DNA from: Trichomonas vaginalis G3
Lineage: Eukaryota; Parabasalia; Trichomonadida; Trichomonadidae
Direction: 5' to 3'
Length of the DNA: 64,000 bases
NCBI RefSeq assembly: GCF_026262505.1
Contig: NC_067204.1
Span: 21,297,300 to 21,361,299, forward strand
Below the pieces are notes generated by a model. That model saw nothing but the letters and a program-made list of their open reading frames with translations, was not told the DNA's origin and searched no databases. Position numbers and translations under genes: made by a program. This document shows, one piece after another, positions 30,545-40,901 of this stretch; position 1 is the first letter of the stretch, and every line of letters begins with the position of its first letter.

Positions 30545-30975
30545 CTTGTCAAATCCTTCTGGCATTCCGAGTCCTTCCTTCTGGCATTCCAAGTTCTTCC
30601 ATCCGACATTCCGAGTCCTTCCTTCCAACATTCCAAGTCCTTCCTTCCAACATTCCGAGTCCTTCCATCCGACATTCCAAGTCCTTCCTTCCAACATTCC
30701 AAGTCCTTCCTTCCAACATTCCGAGTCCTTCCTTCCAACAAGAAAAAAATTTCCCGACAACTGGAAAAAAATTTCCTGACAACTGGAAAAAAATTTCCTG
30801 TTGTTCGTCCGTAAACAATTCAAATTTTCGAAAATTGAGAACTTTTTGGTCGAACTTCAGAAAAAGTTTTTCCTTCCGACAGAAAAAGTTTTTCCTTCCG
30901 ACATTCCGAGTCCTTCCTTCCGACATTCCGAGTCCTTCCTTCCGACATTCCAAGTCCTTCCTTCCGACGTACCAC
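30545..30975. repeat. 22-bp-unit minisatellite (element B, right arm)
   Basis: Mirror of 25905-26330; on the plus strand the unit reads CATTCCGAGTCCTTCCTTCC plus AA or GA. It fills the gap between the convergent ATPase and KilA-N genes. Confidence 0.85.
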
Positions 30976-31052
30976 CAACCGAGTCCATTCCAAAGCCAGA
31001 AGAACCGAAAGCTGCAGAACCACAACAGACTAAGACTAAACACTTAGATTTT

Positions 31053-31928
31053 TCAAGCTTGACTTTTTACAATTTGAACTTTGTTTGCGTAGATATGAAT
31101 TCTGAAAGAAGTATGAGGGTCTTGTATGACTTTGTACTTCTCCCATAGTTCATGTCTGTCAAACTTACCTGCCATGGACTCTTTCATAAGTTCCATGAAA
31201 TCGTCTTCGGACAATCCGGGGAAAAGTACAATGTCAGTAAGTATTCTCTTTACATCCTTACTTAAACTCTTGGCTGTCTGTACACAAATGACAACAGAGA
31301 TGTTAAAGTGTCTGAGCTTCTTAAGAATTCGACACATGTCTTGTTCTCTGTTCTTTAACAAAGGATGAGAGGCGAAATCATCTAAGATAAGAAGACATCT
31401 GTGAGGGTAAGTCTTCCAATCGTAAGATTGCAATTTCTTCGAAATGTATTCTATCTCTTTCTGTTTGTTTCTGAAGTGTTTCTTCTCTAATATTCTCTGC
31501 ATTTCCTCATTTGGGTCTTTAAACTTCGAATTTATATACTCATTTATAGCATTGTACTTCAAAACTCTTCTTTGGTACTTCTTTATCCAATCTAACAACT
31601 CAGAGTCTTTTATACATACTAACTTAGACTTCTTTATAATATCTTTGAACGAATTGACGGTTTGGTCAAATTGACCAGAAGTACTACAAATGACAACTAA
31701 CTCATAGAATGGGTTCTTCTCATCTAGTTCTTGTTGTTGTGCAGCCATTTTAAGATAAGTGAAAGTCTTACCCGACCCAGGCGGTGCAATTAGACCTGTT
31801 ATACCATTCTGAGCAAATAAGAACTTGTCATGTATGGGTTTTATCTGAGCATTTTCCAATTTCACCTTGTTCTTATTTAAAACATTCTCAAATTTTTTGT
31901 CAATGTCAGCAAACTTTTTTTCTAACAT
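31053..31928 (-). CDS. A32/FtsK-HerA-like genome-packaging ATPase (element B, right arm)
   Basis: About 291 residues. The Walker A loop reads APPGSGKT at 48-55, Walker B reads CLLILDDF around 178-185, and VVICVQTAK (about 212-220) fits the sensor strand of the HerA/FtsK family. Polintons, virophages and nucleocytoplasmic viruses use such an ATPase to pump DNA into the capsid. The length is typical for virophage and Polinton ATPases. It is divergent from the small charged protein at 31965, with a 36-bp shared promoter gap. This copy looks whole. Confidence 0.85.
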   Translation of the reverse strand: MLEKKFADIDKKFENVLNKNKVKLENAQIKPIHDKFLFAQNGITGLIAPPGSGKTFTYLKMAAQQQELDEKNPFYELVVICSTSGQFDQTVNSFKDIIKKSKLVCIKDSELLDWIKKYQRRVLKYNAINEYINSKFKDPNEEMQRILEKKHFRNKQKEIEYISKKLQSYDWKTYPHRCLLILDDFASHPLLKNREQDMCRILKKLRHFNISVVICVQTAKSLSKDVKRILTDIVLFPGLSEDDFMELMKESMAGKFDRHELWEKYKVIQDPHTSFRIHIYANKVQIVKSQA

Positions 31929-31964
31929 ATTTTTAGAAAAATTAAAATTTTTATCTTTTAGAAA
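31929..31964. promoter_or_regulatory. 36-bp bidirectional promoter gap
   Basis: Separates the ATG of the packaging ATPase (minus) from that of the small charged protein (plus). It contains ATTTTTAGAAAAATTAAAAT and TTTTTATCTTTTAGAAAATG, a mirrored pair of AGAAAA-type boxes. Confidence 0.45.
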
Positions 31965-32417
31965 ATGTCTAGTGATTTCGCCATCTATATTCGAGACAAA
32001 CTTTTCGACAGCAAAACATCTGTCGACCATAAAATCTTACATAGTGTAAACAAGAAAGGTGAATTTGTTCTAAAGTTCTGTTTCTGGGAATATGACAAGA
32101 ACCATAAAACATTAAGCAGAGAAGTCTTAAAATTTGTCAATGACAGACTTGTTGACAGAGATGACGCCTCTTGGAGAGATGAAGTCCAACAAAACTTCTT
32201 AGAATGCAAAGAAGACACATGCACTGTTCTTGAAGATGAAATAGAAAACAGAATAGAAGAGCTATTAAAGGACAAAGAACTTTTACAAAAATATGGTTCT
32301 GAGAAATTTGACATAACTCCACCAGAAAAGAAGAAGAGAGAAAAGAAAGAAAAGAAAGTAGAAGAAGAGAAGAAAGAACCAGAGCCAGTTCCAGAGAAAA
32401 AGAAATTTGACATGTAA
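31965..32417 (+). CDS. Small conserved Maverick protein with charged tail (element B, right arm)
   Basis: Identical to the left-arm copy at 24465-24917 and related to the element C protein at 57439. Function unknown. It converges on the SSB-like gene. Confidence 0.6.
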   Translation: MSSDFAIYIRDKLFDSKTSVDHKILHSVNKKGEFVLKFCFWEYDKNHKTLSREVLKFVNDRLVDRDDASWRDEVQQNFLECKEDTCTVLEDEIENRIEELLKDKELLQKYGSEKFDITPPEKKKREKKEKKVEEEKKEPEPVPEKKKFDM

Positions 32418-32433
32418 AAATAAAATTTTATTT

Positions 32434-32853
32434 TTAGAACATTTCTGGGTCAATGTCAATGTTCTCTTCCTCTTTAGGAGCAAACACTGGCTTAGACTCT
32501 AAAATCTTTTTACCCAATTTACCTTGAACTTCTACAACTTTAGACTCATAATATTCATAGTCGTCTGCTTTCTTTGGTTCATAAGGTATAACAAGTTTGT
32601 ATGCTTTGCCTTCTTCGAGTTTTGAGAACCTTCTGTCAAAACTTTCTTTGACTGCTAACAAACCTTCTATGTCTAAGTCTTCAAATTTCGCACCATTTTT
32701 AGTCACAATAGCAAACTTAACTGGTTCGATGTTCCAAACTTTGCTGAATGAAGACTTTTCAAAATGGTAGAAGTAAACATTCAAATATGTGAATGGGTCT
32801 AGTTCTTCTTTAAGTCCTGACATGTACTTGTTTACTGAGATGAATTTTGTCAT
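32434..32853 (-). CDS. Small acidic-tailed protein, SSB candidate (element B, right arm)
   Basis: Identical to the left-arm copy at 24029-24448. It lies downstream of the intact SF3 helicase on the same strand. The AT box with CTTTTCTATCGGATAAAA on the plus strand (32854-32885) precedes it. Confidence 0.55.
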   Translation of the reverse strand: MTKFISVNKYMSGLKEELDPFTYLNVYFYHFEKSSFSKVWNIEPVKFAIVTKNGAKFEDLDIEGLLAVKESFDRRFSKLEEGKAYKLVIPYEPKKADDYEYYESKVVEVQGKLGKKILESKPVFAPKEEENIDIDPEMF

Positions 32854-32891
32854 CTTTTCTATCGGATAAAAAAAATATTTTTTTTAAAAAT

Positions 32892-34127
32892 TTACTCAGA
32901 AAAATTTTTCTTTGTATATACACCATTCTGAACATCTAAAAGACTTTTGACATTTGCCAAGAATGTTCGTTTAGACGCTGTCATATAACCATACTCTTGA
33001 CAATATTGTTTATACGAATCGTACAATGACCTTTCATCTAAACACTCAAAGTCAGTTTCATCTATGAACAGTTCATATACACTCTTGTTTGCTTCTAACA
33101 ATGTTTGTCTCTCTTCGGTATGTGGAATTTGTCTTGGATTGAACTTTGAAATATCTAATGTCATAAAATATGAGAACAAGTGGTTGTAAAAGTCAGATGT
33201 CAAAGTTTCTGCTAAGTCGTCAAAATATTCTGTATCTTGCATATGAGCTTCTGACGTTCTGACAACTACATATCTTCTGTCAGAACTTTCTAACTTCATC
33301 GGAACAGCATTGTTTGAAACCATAATGAAATTTGCAACATTTTCACAAACTCTTTGGTCTTTATATTTTCTTTCAACAACTCCAACTTTGTCTGTTATAA
33401 GACTCTTCAAAGCATCTGAGTTCAAAACTTTTGTTGTATCTATACTTTGAAGTTCGTTACATACTATAAGTTTCATATTCTCTATTGAAGAGTTAAATTT
33501 ACCGCAGATGTTTTCTAAGTTTGTCATATTCGGGTTCGAATAACCTTCTAACAGTTTGCACAAAATATCTGTAAAGAATGTGTTCTTACCTGTTCCTTGT
33601 TTTCCAATTATAATGAGAGCAGTTTCATTTTTAGCACTTGGATGTTGTAAGATGTTTGCAAACCAACATAAGATATACTCATAGACTCTTTCGTTTCCAT
33701 TGCATATAATTTCTTTGACATGGTCTAACCAAGCTTCTATAACATTTTCTTTCCATTCTACTTGTTCGTATTTATATCCAGTGAAGATAGAATAGAAGTT
33801 TGGAGAAGGTGTATAGAACTTTATACCTCGAACTGAAAAATCTTCTAACTTTGACAATAAGATATCCCAAGCATCTAACATCTTCATGCCAACTTGTACG
33901 ACTTTTATTTTCTTAAGTTTCTGTTTACATTCTTGTTCTGAAACTATTGTCGCTTTAGGTTTGTTAAAGACTACATCCCATTCTTTCATAACATAACATT
34001 CTGGGGCAGAGTCGACATAAATGACTAAACGTTTCAAATTCTCGACTGCTTTGTTATAGTCTCTAAATGGACACATATTTCTGAACGCTTGGAAGTCATA
34101 AAAATCTGAAACATCTATTCTGTACAT
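32892..34127 (-). CDS. Superfamily 3 helicase, D5/NrS-1-like (element B, right arm)
   Basis: A 411-residue SF3 helicase. Walker A is IIGKQGTGKNTF (172-184), Walker B is KLIVCNE (219-225), motif C is FIMVSNNAVPM (267-277), and a conserved RRYVVV follows at 284. The N-terminal 160 residues lack obvious primase motifs. The C-terminal 50 residues (LDERSLYDSYKQYCQEYGY) look like the winged-helix tail of D5-type helicases and match a small protein of element C at 55493. Such helicases unwind replication forks of viruses with their own replication machinery. The copy looks whole. Unusually for a Maverick, no polymerase B accompanies it. Confidence 0.85.
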   Translation of the reverse strand: MYRIDVSDFYDFQAFRNMCPFRDYNKAVENLKRLVIYVDSAPECYVMKEWDVVFNKPKATIVSEQECKQKLKKIKVVQVGMKMLDAWDILLSKLEDFSVRGIKFYTPSPNFYSIFTGYKYEQVEWKENVIEAWLDHVKEIICNGNERVYEYILCWFANILQHPSAKNETALIIIGKQGTGKNTFFTDILCKLLEGYSNPNMTNLENICGKFNSSIENMKLIVCNELQSIDTTKVLNSDALKSLITDKVGVVERKYKDQRVCENVANFIMVSNNAVPMKLESSDRRYVVVRTSEAHMQDTEYFDDLAETLTSDFYNHLFSYFMTLDISKFNPRQIPHTEERQTLLEANKSVYELFIDETDFECLDERSLYDSYKQYCQEYGYMTASKRTFLANVKSLLDVQNGVYTKKNFSE

Positions 34128-34157
34128 TTTTATAAAAATAAAAAAAAATATTTTTTT

Positions 34158-34973
34158 TTATTCTTGAGCTATTTGTTGCATTTGTTGTTCTTGAGCTATT
34201 TGTTGTTGAAGTTGTTCTTGAGCTATTTGTTGTTGAAGTTGTTCTTGTAATACAATACTTTCACCAGTTGCATCTTCCAATTCGAAACTTTCTGCCGTCA
34301 TTGACAAATACATAGGACATAAAAGTTTTACAGGAACAAAGTTTGCGTCAACTAAGGTTAAGTTTATGTTTGCTAAAGTGTTTGAGTTTACTAAAGCTGA
34401 AAACTCTGCATTCGAATGAACAATAGGCAAACCAGCAGAGAAAGTGTTGTTTATACGCATAAGTATCTTTTGGTCATAGTAGTTTCTGTCGACATTCGAA
34501 TAACACTTTGAACCTAAGTTTGAAACAATATATAAAATAGGTGTACTTAAAGTCAATGGAACAGACATTCCTTGTATGACACCTTTTCCTGTTATAGGAA
34601 ACTGTTGGTAGTAAAAACCAGATATAAGTTTTGTATTATAGCTCATATTGTTTATAGTAAACTCAGTCGGACATCCAAACATAATGAAACCTGCTCTAGT
34701 TGCAGCACATGTTACACTCGTCCTTAAAGTATTAAATAAGTCAACAAAACCTGTTGGTGGTATATCTGAGTAAGTATCTTCAAAGGAGTATTTTTTACCA
34801 TTCACAACAATAAAATCTTCTGGTGTCAAAAGAGCAAAACAGGCTTTAGTCGTCATTGTGTTTAAAGTTAGTTTACAATATCGTCCTTGAGGACTTTGTA
34901 AGTTTGTTGTTATAGAATTATATGACTCAGGGTTTTTAGTCGTAATAGTATAAACCATTGTGTCTTCTGCCAT
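34158..34973 (-). CDS. Putative penton / minor capsid protein (element B, right arm)
   Basis: Identical to the left-arm copy at 21915-22730; see there. Ends in the glutamine-rich repeat 30 bp upstream of the helicase start. Confidence 0.5.
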   Translation of the reverse strand: MAEDTMVYTITTKNPESYNSITTNLQSPQGRYCKLTLNTMTTKACFALLTPEDFIVVNGKKYSFEDTYSDIPPTGFVDLFNTLRTSVTCAATRAGFIMFGCPTEFTINNMSYNTKLISGFYYQQFPITGKGVIQGMSVPLTLSTPILYIVSNLGSKCYSNVDRNYYDQKILMRINNTFSAGLPIVHSNAEFSALVNSNTLANINLTLVDANFVPVKLLCPMYLSMTAESFELEDATGESIVLQEQLQQQIAQEQLQQQIAQEQQMQQIAQE

Positions 34974-34978
34974 TTTAC

Positions 34979-35556
34979 TTAGCAAATAAATTTTAATGAA
35001 ATGTTGTGGTCGTCAAATATTTTTATAACGTCTGGGAAACTATATTTTAAGTTCAACGTTTCACCTCCTTTCATAACGTATATCTTGTCAATGACATTAT
35101 ATGAAAACACCACAGCAACTAACGTCGGGTTCTATTTCTTTGATGTTTATATCGTCTGCCTCTGTCAAAAGTTTCAATAGTTCTTTCAAAACTTCATGAG
35201 GTGCAATGACATATGAGTTCACTTTTACAGGGTTGTGTTCGACCAAGTTTAACATTATACCTAAAGCTTGACAAATCTTCTCCTGAGTTTGAAGTTTGTT
35301 TTTCAGTTGTTGGTAGTCATTTCGAATATCTGCAACAGAACTTAAGTCTCTGCTAACTTCAGGGTATGTTGGTTGTTCTTACAGGAACAATTGTTATACC
35401 ATCTTCGTCTTCGTATGTTTCCCCACTTCAACATCTCTTTCTTTGACATTGACAATAACACTTTGACTGTTTGTTTGAGTTGGTGAATTTAACTTCACAT
35501 CTGCACGCCATTAAACCTTTTGAAACACTTACGCTTCTATTTTTCGGAAATGACAT
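34979..35556 (-). pseudogene. Hypothetical structural-type protein (element B, right arm, broken)
   Basis: Right-arm copy of the 193-residue gene that looks whole at 21328-21909. Broken. Confidence 0.55.
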
Positions 35557-35574
35557 TTTACTTAGAATAAAAAG

Positions 35575-36002
35575 ATGGACGTATTCGGATATCTCTTCGA
35601 ATTGAAGCAAGAACAAAGTTTACACACACAAACAATACAAATACATTGACAGAAATAGTTCTTTACACAAACAATGGAAAATGTTATAGAATAGCATCTT
35701 TGCTGAACCAAAAATATTTTTCATAAAGCAAGAGAAAGTTGGTATAACTGAAAATGGTGAAAGTTCTTGAAGCAGACAACAAAAATATAACAACAAAACT
35801 TACAGATATTTCTAAAGGTAAGTTTATAATACAATTTTATGTCAAAACTGGCGTACTGTCAATATTTGACGGAGAGAAGTCAGTTCAAGAACAACTTACT
35901 GACCTGCTGCCAAAATCTGCTCGATGGAAGCTGTCGTTATGCCAATCTGAGGAGCCCCAGCAGGTTTCATCGAACGAATCTTCAAAAGAGCATCTTCCGT
36001 GA
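35575..36002 (+). pseudogene. Small conserved protein antisense to capsid 3' end (element B, right arm, broken)
   Basis: Right-arm copy of the 139-residue gene that looks whole at 20890-21309. Broken; it shares the same 18-bp divergent promoter arrangement. Confidence 0.5.
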
Positions 36003-37515
36003 AAAGTGCTATTGGTTTTGTAAACTTCTTTGCTTTCAATTCATCTGGACCGTCTCTGTCACCAGTATATTGTATTTGTACAGTACCAACAGTTGAAATA
36101 CCACCCATAAAGTCTTCTGAGTCAGCAAATGGAATGCCAAGCCAAAAGTTTGAACGGTCTCCATTTGTATATTGAGTTTTTTGACCTCCTGTATGAGTCC
36201 ATACTTTCACATATGGCATAATAGAACTTTGCATTTCAGGGTTAATGGTTGTTGTGAAGTTGTTGTTAAAGTTCATAGCATCTAATGTCAAGTTGTATGA
36301 CCTCATATCCTCAACTGTAGAATATTCTTCTCTTGGATAATATTTGCCATCTATGTTTATATGATATTTAATACCGGGGTTGTAGAAACAAGAATAGTCA
36401 TTTATAGTTCGTCTGAAAAGAACAAACATAGTATCTGCATGTTTCATTGCAGTTGTTAAAGCAATATCTGTTCTTGCACCTGGGTCAGCACTTTGGTTTC
36501 CAACTTCACCTGCAAAGTCTTTGACAGATATTTGGTGTATAGTGAACATAAGTGGAACTGCAATATATTTGGCAGCTAAAGCATTTGAAATATCTGGGTC
36601 CAACATATAGACTGCAAGTCTGCTTTCTATTCTCTTGCATTCAAACTTTTCGCATGTGAACTTAACTGGGTCCCAAGCAGTATTGTTGTCTGCTGTTCCT
36701 GAGAAGTAGTAGTTTACTTCATTGTTGAAGTTTGAGAAACCAAAGTCTAAGTCAACTTTGTCTTTGCACCATTTTCCAAATGGTATGCTGGCAGCTCCAC
36801 CAGCTGTATCTGTAAGAGTGAATGGGTCTTGTGTTGGTGCAATGACTAAGTTATTTTTGCTTGGAGTAAGTTCGATAGAAATTTTTCCTGCCCAGTTTGG
36901 CAAGTATCTTAAAAACCTGAAGATGAGGAAAGATGACAAAGGAACTCTAAGTTTCAGTTTTACTTTGGTTACTGCTGCTGCAGTTTGTCCAGAAAGGTCA
37001 ACATAAACTCCTGGAACGTTAGGGTCAAGTTTTCTTATTTTCTCAATAGTTGCATACTGGTCTGTTTGTTCTCTAGCTTGTGGTTGTACTGAGTTTCTCA
37101 AAGCGAACCATTCATAGTTTGCCCATGTTACTGTTTGAACTAAGTCAGAGTTAGAATATATCTTATATCCCATGAAAACTTCTGGAGCATATTGGTATCC
37201 GACATAGAAAATTCCATTGCAACCTTTCTTGTCAGACAACTTGGCAGAAGGTTTTATTTCAATGTCTTGTTCCACGTATAAGAATGAGTTGTCAATAGAA
37301 ATAATGTGAAACCTGTCGCAAGCAATATCTACTGTTGTTGAAGAACCTTCTCCAAACTCACCTACGTTTCCATAAGAAATAGCAGTTGTATATTCGTAAG
37401 TTCCAGGAACTATTTCTGACCTTCTAATGGCATTGTCGCATTCGTTATACCATTCGGAAACATTTCCGTTCATGGCATCCAAAACTGTTGGCGTTATATT
37501 CTGAGCGGCGTACAT
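35896..37515 (-). CDS. Major capsid protein, double jelly-roll (element B, right arm)
   Basis: A 539-residue, beta-rich protein. It matches the element C protein at 48344-49870 in layout: an N-terminal jelly roll with a FYVGYQYAP-type strand, then KLKLRVPLSSFLIFRFLRYL followed by PNWAGKISIEL (in C: KLRLRIPVRRFLPLEAIRFI, then PAFAGNIQLKV), then a second jelly roll and a C-terminal stretch with FCYNP-like loops. Polinton, virophage and PLV major capsid proteins are double jelly rolls of 500-650 residues, and the place between a large virion protein and the penton candidate fits. Start at the ATG following ACCCATATGAA. This copy looks whole. The family call rests on length, pattern and synteny, not on a search. 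Confidence 0.75.
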   Translation of the reverse strand: MYAAQNITPTVLDAMNGNVSEWYNECDNAIRRSEIVPGTYEYTTAISYGNVGEFGEGSSTTVDIACDRFHIISIDNSFLYVEQDIEIKPSAKLSDKKGCNGIFYVGYQYAPEVFMGYKIYSNSDLVQTVTWANYEWFALRNSVQPQAREQTDQYATIEKIRKLDPNVPGVYVDLSGQTAAAVTKVKLKLRVPLSSFLIFRFLRYLPNWAGKISIELTPSKNNLVIAPTQDPFTLTDTAGGAASIPFGKWCKDKVDLDFGFSNFNNEVNYYFSGTADNNTAWDPVKFTCEKFECKRIESRLAVYMLDPDISNALAAKYIAVPLMFTIHQISVKDFAGEVGNQSADPGARTDIALTTAMKHADTMFVLFRRTINDYSCFYNPGIKYHINIDGKYYPREEYSTVEDMRSYNLTLDAMNFNNNFTTTINPEMQSSIMPYVKVWTHTGGQKTQYTNGDRSNFWLGIPFADSEDFMGGISTVGTVQIQYTGDRDGPDELKAKKFTKPIALFTEDALLKIRSMKPAGAPQIGITTASIEQILAAGQ

Positions 37516-37547
37516 TTCATATGGGTAAAAATATAGAATAGTTGGAT

Positions 37548-40500
37548 TTATTTGTCATAATAGAACCCACGTGGACCAAGCTTTACTTTCTTCCTGGCTG
37601 AGTTTTTAACTCTTCTTTTTCCTTCATTGCCACTACTTTCACTAGATGAAGTTACTTCTTCACTACTTTCACTTTGTTCTACTCTTCTCTTCTTCTTTGG
37701 TGTCGCTTTTGGTAACTTGCCCTCTGCTTCAAGTTGTTGCATCTTTGCATCATGTTCACCTAGTATGTTGTAAATTTCCCATGTCCTTTTTGCCTTTAGG
37801 CTCTGGTCGCCCATCTCAGGTATCCTATATCCTAGAAAGATTTCGTCATAGTTTGTATTTGAGTCTTCGCGTATTGTTTGCATGACTCTTTCCTGAGTTT
37901 CCGGTTCAAGCTCTTCAAACAGAGCTTGTCCATATGGAATAAGCTCGTTTCCAAATATATGTTTTTGTAGCCATTCTGGTTTTCTTTCCATGTTACCAAC
38001 AATATCTTTTGTGAATGGGAAAGCTTTTACCCAACGTTTCAGGCTTGGGTCATTTATTTCTGTAGTTGGTTTTATTTTGTCAAGGAACATGTTTTTCAAT
38101 ACTAACATTTCATTTGGTACTGTCCATTTGAGTTTTCTTAAATATTCATCCCTTCTCGGTTCATTGTCTGCAAAGTAAGTTTTTATGACATTTTGCAAAC
38201 TTTCGTTTGCAAGGTCATGTACAATAGGTTCTCTTCCTTCTCTCTCCCTAACTCTCTTTCTAAACTCTTCACCAAATATACCATCTCTATGGTTCTGTGT
38301 AGTTCTTTGAGATAAATGTTTTAGAACGTCAGGTGTTATATTTCCATCAGCCATGTTCATTTCATACTGGTTCAAAATATCTGCATCTTTCATATCTTTC
38401 AATGGCATTAAAGCCGCGCTGAAAATACCAGCTAAATCTGGTTCACCATTCATTTCCATTGCGTCTACAACATCTTGGAATTGTGGTTGTAAGTTTATGA
38501 ACCACCTATCCGGGTTAGCTTTATGACCCCATCTCATTGTAGTTCCATAGTCTGCAGAAACAAAAGTAGGTTTGTTTCCATATTGGCTAGGTTCTGAATG
38601 AACTTTAAACAATGTTTCATTTCTATATGTTTTGTTGAAATTTAACCTTTTATTTTCACCGAGTTCAGCCAAAGATTGAACGTTATATGCTCGTAAGTAA
38701 AAAGGGTTGTTGTATTTGTGTACATTTTCTTTCAGTTCTTCCATTCTATGCTGAATATTTTCATCTGATGTTGGAGTCTTTTGTATGTCGGCAAACATTT
38801 TTCGATATTCTTCTACCATGTCAGCCGAATTTTTCTTAGACTCTTGGAAAGATTCCATATTCACCTCATACTCTTGTTGAGGGTCAAGATTTTTCGGCTG
38901 TTCCAAATCTTCATCTAGTTCTGTGAAGTTAGTTTCCAAAGGAGGGACTTGTTCGTTTCCTTCAGGCTCTTCTAGCTGTTGTTGCTGAACTATTTCTTCC
39001 ATGTCTGGTTGTATCTGAACTTCTTCCTGTGGAGTTTCTTGTACCTCATCTGCTGGCATTTCATATATTCCGAGACCGTTTTTAACAAGTTCCCTATCTA
39101 AGTCATCCGGACTCATAAACCTTTCTTCTTTCGTTCCGTCTTTATTTTTTACGCGTTTCATGAAGAGAGTTGAATTGTCATTTAGCTCTGACACCAAATA
39201 TCTCGGAGTAAATTCAGTCATGTCATTTGGATGATATGCTATTAAATCATATCCCTTAGCGAGCTTGTATTTTCCAGGTTTGAAATTATATCCCATTTGG
39301 TGCTGAACCATAAAGCTAAATAGGTTCGGGTCAGTATTTCCTTCCTTGAACTTTCTAATAGCTTCTTTATATCTGTCACTAAAGTCAAGAGTATCTGGGT
39401 AACCATAGTCTTCTTTAAGCATTTTTAAGAAATCTTGGTTTCCTTGTTCTCTACTTCTTTTATGTCCTTGCTCTGTTTGTGGTTGTTGTTGTGCAGGGTT
39501 TTGAACTGTTGGTTGCTGTGCTGGTTGTGGAGGTGGTTGTTGTGCTGGTTGTTGTTGTGGTGCTGGATTTTGAACTGTTGGTTGTTGTGTTGGTTTTGGT
39601 GCATGCCTGTGTCTGTGTCCATGTGACGATGTAAATGTTTTAGGTAGTCCTGGTGCAGGTGCTTCTCTTGGAGGGTTTGGTGGTATATAAGTTCCACTAG
39701 CTAGTATATAAGTTCCACCAGCTGGTATATAAGTTCCACCAGCTGGCACATATGTTCCATCTGCAGCATAGTGTCCTACCTGACTTTTCGTTTTTAAGAA
39801 AGCATTTACTAGGTCTGTTTTGGTCTGTTGTAACTCTTTTTCTTGACTTTCCACAACAGTTGCTCTAACGGCGTCATAGGCACTTTGAACTGCCTGTCTC
39901 GTTGCTGCATCTGTTATTTTCGTTATATTTTGTGCTACTTCTTTTAACTCTTTGTCGAAACCTTCAGACTTCAGTTTCTTTCCAGATGAGAAGTCGTTCA
40001 CTTGTTTCACCTTACTATGAAGAGCTTCGAAGGCGTTCTTAAAGTCAGCATTTGTTAAAGCTTCATTTGAACTGTCTTCATCCGCTTGTATTTTTGTCCT
40101 TATTGACCCTATAAGCTGGGCTGCTTTAGCGTTGGCTTGGGCATCTAACCAGTCATTGTTAGCTTTTATATATTCTGCGCTTTTCATTGCCTTTTGCATG
40201 GCTGCGTCGTTATTTTTACTTTCTTGTGCTAAGTTTTCATACTGTACGGTTTGGTTTTGCAACTGTAAAAGTTTTTCTGCCTTTACATTTGCTTCAACTT
40301 CTTTTTTATACTCATCGCTATCCATATATGTCTTCAGGGCTTTTTGTTTTATCTCTTCATCTTTCAGTACTTTATATTGAGTAGTATGGTTTTTCAAATT
40401 TATAACATCTTGTTCCATTTTTGCTACTTCTGCTGCTTTTTCTGACACTTTTTTCGCATATTCCTCTGTACTTAGTTCTTTCAGTTGTTCTTCTTTCTTC

Positions 40501-40901
40501 TTTTTCTCTACGTTTAACTCATTGAGTTTCTTTGTGTGTCTGTCATATTCTAGTTTCTTTTCGTTTTCACTTATTTGCTTCTGTATGTCTATGTTTGACT
40601 TTTTGACATCTGATATTTGATTTTTGAGTGAACTCAAATTCATTTGACTTTGAGGGTTATAGGCTGTTCCGTCTGCAGCTCCACCATAGCCTGCCATTTT
40701 CGCTAAAAGTGCCGCTCTTAAACCTCCACTCTGTGCACCAAGAACTCGGTTTAAGAGCATAGGGTTGCTTGACATTTGTTGCAACATAGTGGGGTCATTC
40801 AGCATTTGTTGTTGCAACTGTTGTTGTGGTGTCAGTTTTACTATTGGATGTTTCAATGCTCTCTTCCTCTTACGTATATTCTTACGTAGCTTACGTGGCA
40901 T
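37548..40901 (-). CDS. Large basic virion-type protein, 1117 residues (element B, right arm)
   Basis: Mirror of 15992-19345, differing at a single residue near the C-terminus. Domain layout as given there. Confidence 0.6.
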   Translation of the reverse strand: MPRKLRKNIRKRKRALKHPIVKLTPQQQLQQQMLNDPTMLQQMSSNPMLLNRVLGAQSGGLRAALLAKMAGYGGAADGTAYNPQSQMNLSSLKNQISDVKKSNIDIQKQISENEKKLEYDRHTKKLNELNVEKKKKEEQLKELSTEEYAKKVSEKAAEVAKMEQDVINLKNHTTQYKVLKDEEIKQKALKTYMDSDEYKKEVEANVKAEKLLQLQNQTVQYENLAQESKNNDAAMQKAMKSAEYIKANNDWLDAQANAKAAQLIGSIRTKIQADEDSSNEALTNADFKNAFEALHSKVKQVNDFSSGKKLKSEGFDKELKEVAQNITKITDAATRQAVQSAYDAVRATVVESQEKELQQTKTDLVNAFLKTKSQVGHYAADGTYVPAGGTYIPAGGTYILASGTYIPPNPPREAPAPGLPKTFTSSHGHRHRHAPKPTQQPTVQNPAPQQQPAQQPPPQPAQQPTVQNPAQQQPQTEQGHKRSREQGNQDFLKMLKEDYGYPDTLDFSDRYKEAIRKFKEGNTDPNLFSFMVQHQMGYNFKPGKYKLAKGYDLIAYHPNDMTEFTPRYLVSELNDNSTLFMKRVKNKDGTKEERFMSPDDLDRELVKNGLGIYEMPADEVQETPQEEVQIQPDMEEIVQQQQLEEPEGNEQVPPLETNFTELDEDLEQPKNLDPQQEYEVNMESFQESKKNSADMVEEYRKMFADIQKTPTSDENIQHRMEELKENVHKYNNPFYLRAYNVQSLAELGENKRLNFNKTYRNETLFKVHSEPSQYGNKPTFVSADYGTTMRWGHKANPDRWFINLQPQFQDVVDAMEMNGEPDLAGIFSAALMPLKDMKDADILNQYEMNMADGNITPDVLKHLSQRTTQNHRDGIFGEEFRKRVREREGREPIVHDLANESLQNVIKTYFADNEPRRDEYLRKLKWTVPNEMLVLKNMFLDKIKPTTEINDPSLKRWVKAFPFTKDIVGNMERKPEWLQKHIFGNELIPYGQALFEELEPETQERVMQTIREDSNTNYDEIFLGYRIPEMGDQSLKAKRTWEIYNILGEHDAKMQQLEAEGKLPKATPKKKRRVEQSESSEEVTSSSESSGNEGKRRVKNSARKKVKLGPRGFYYDK

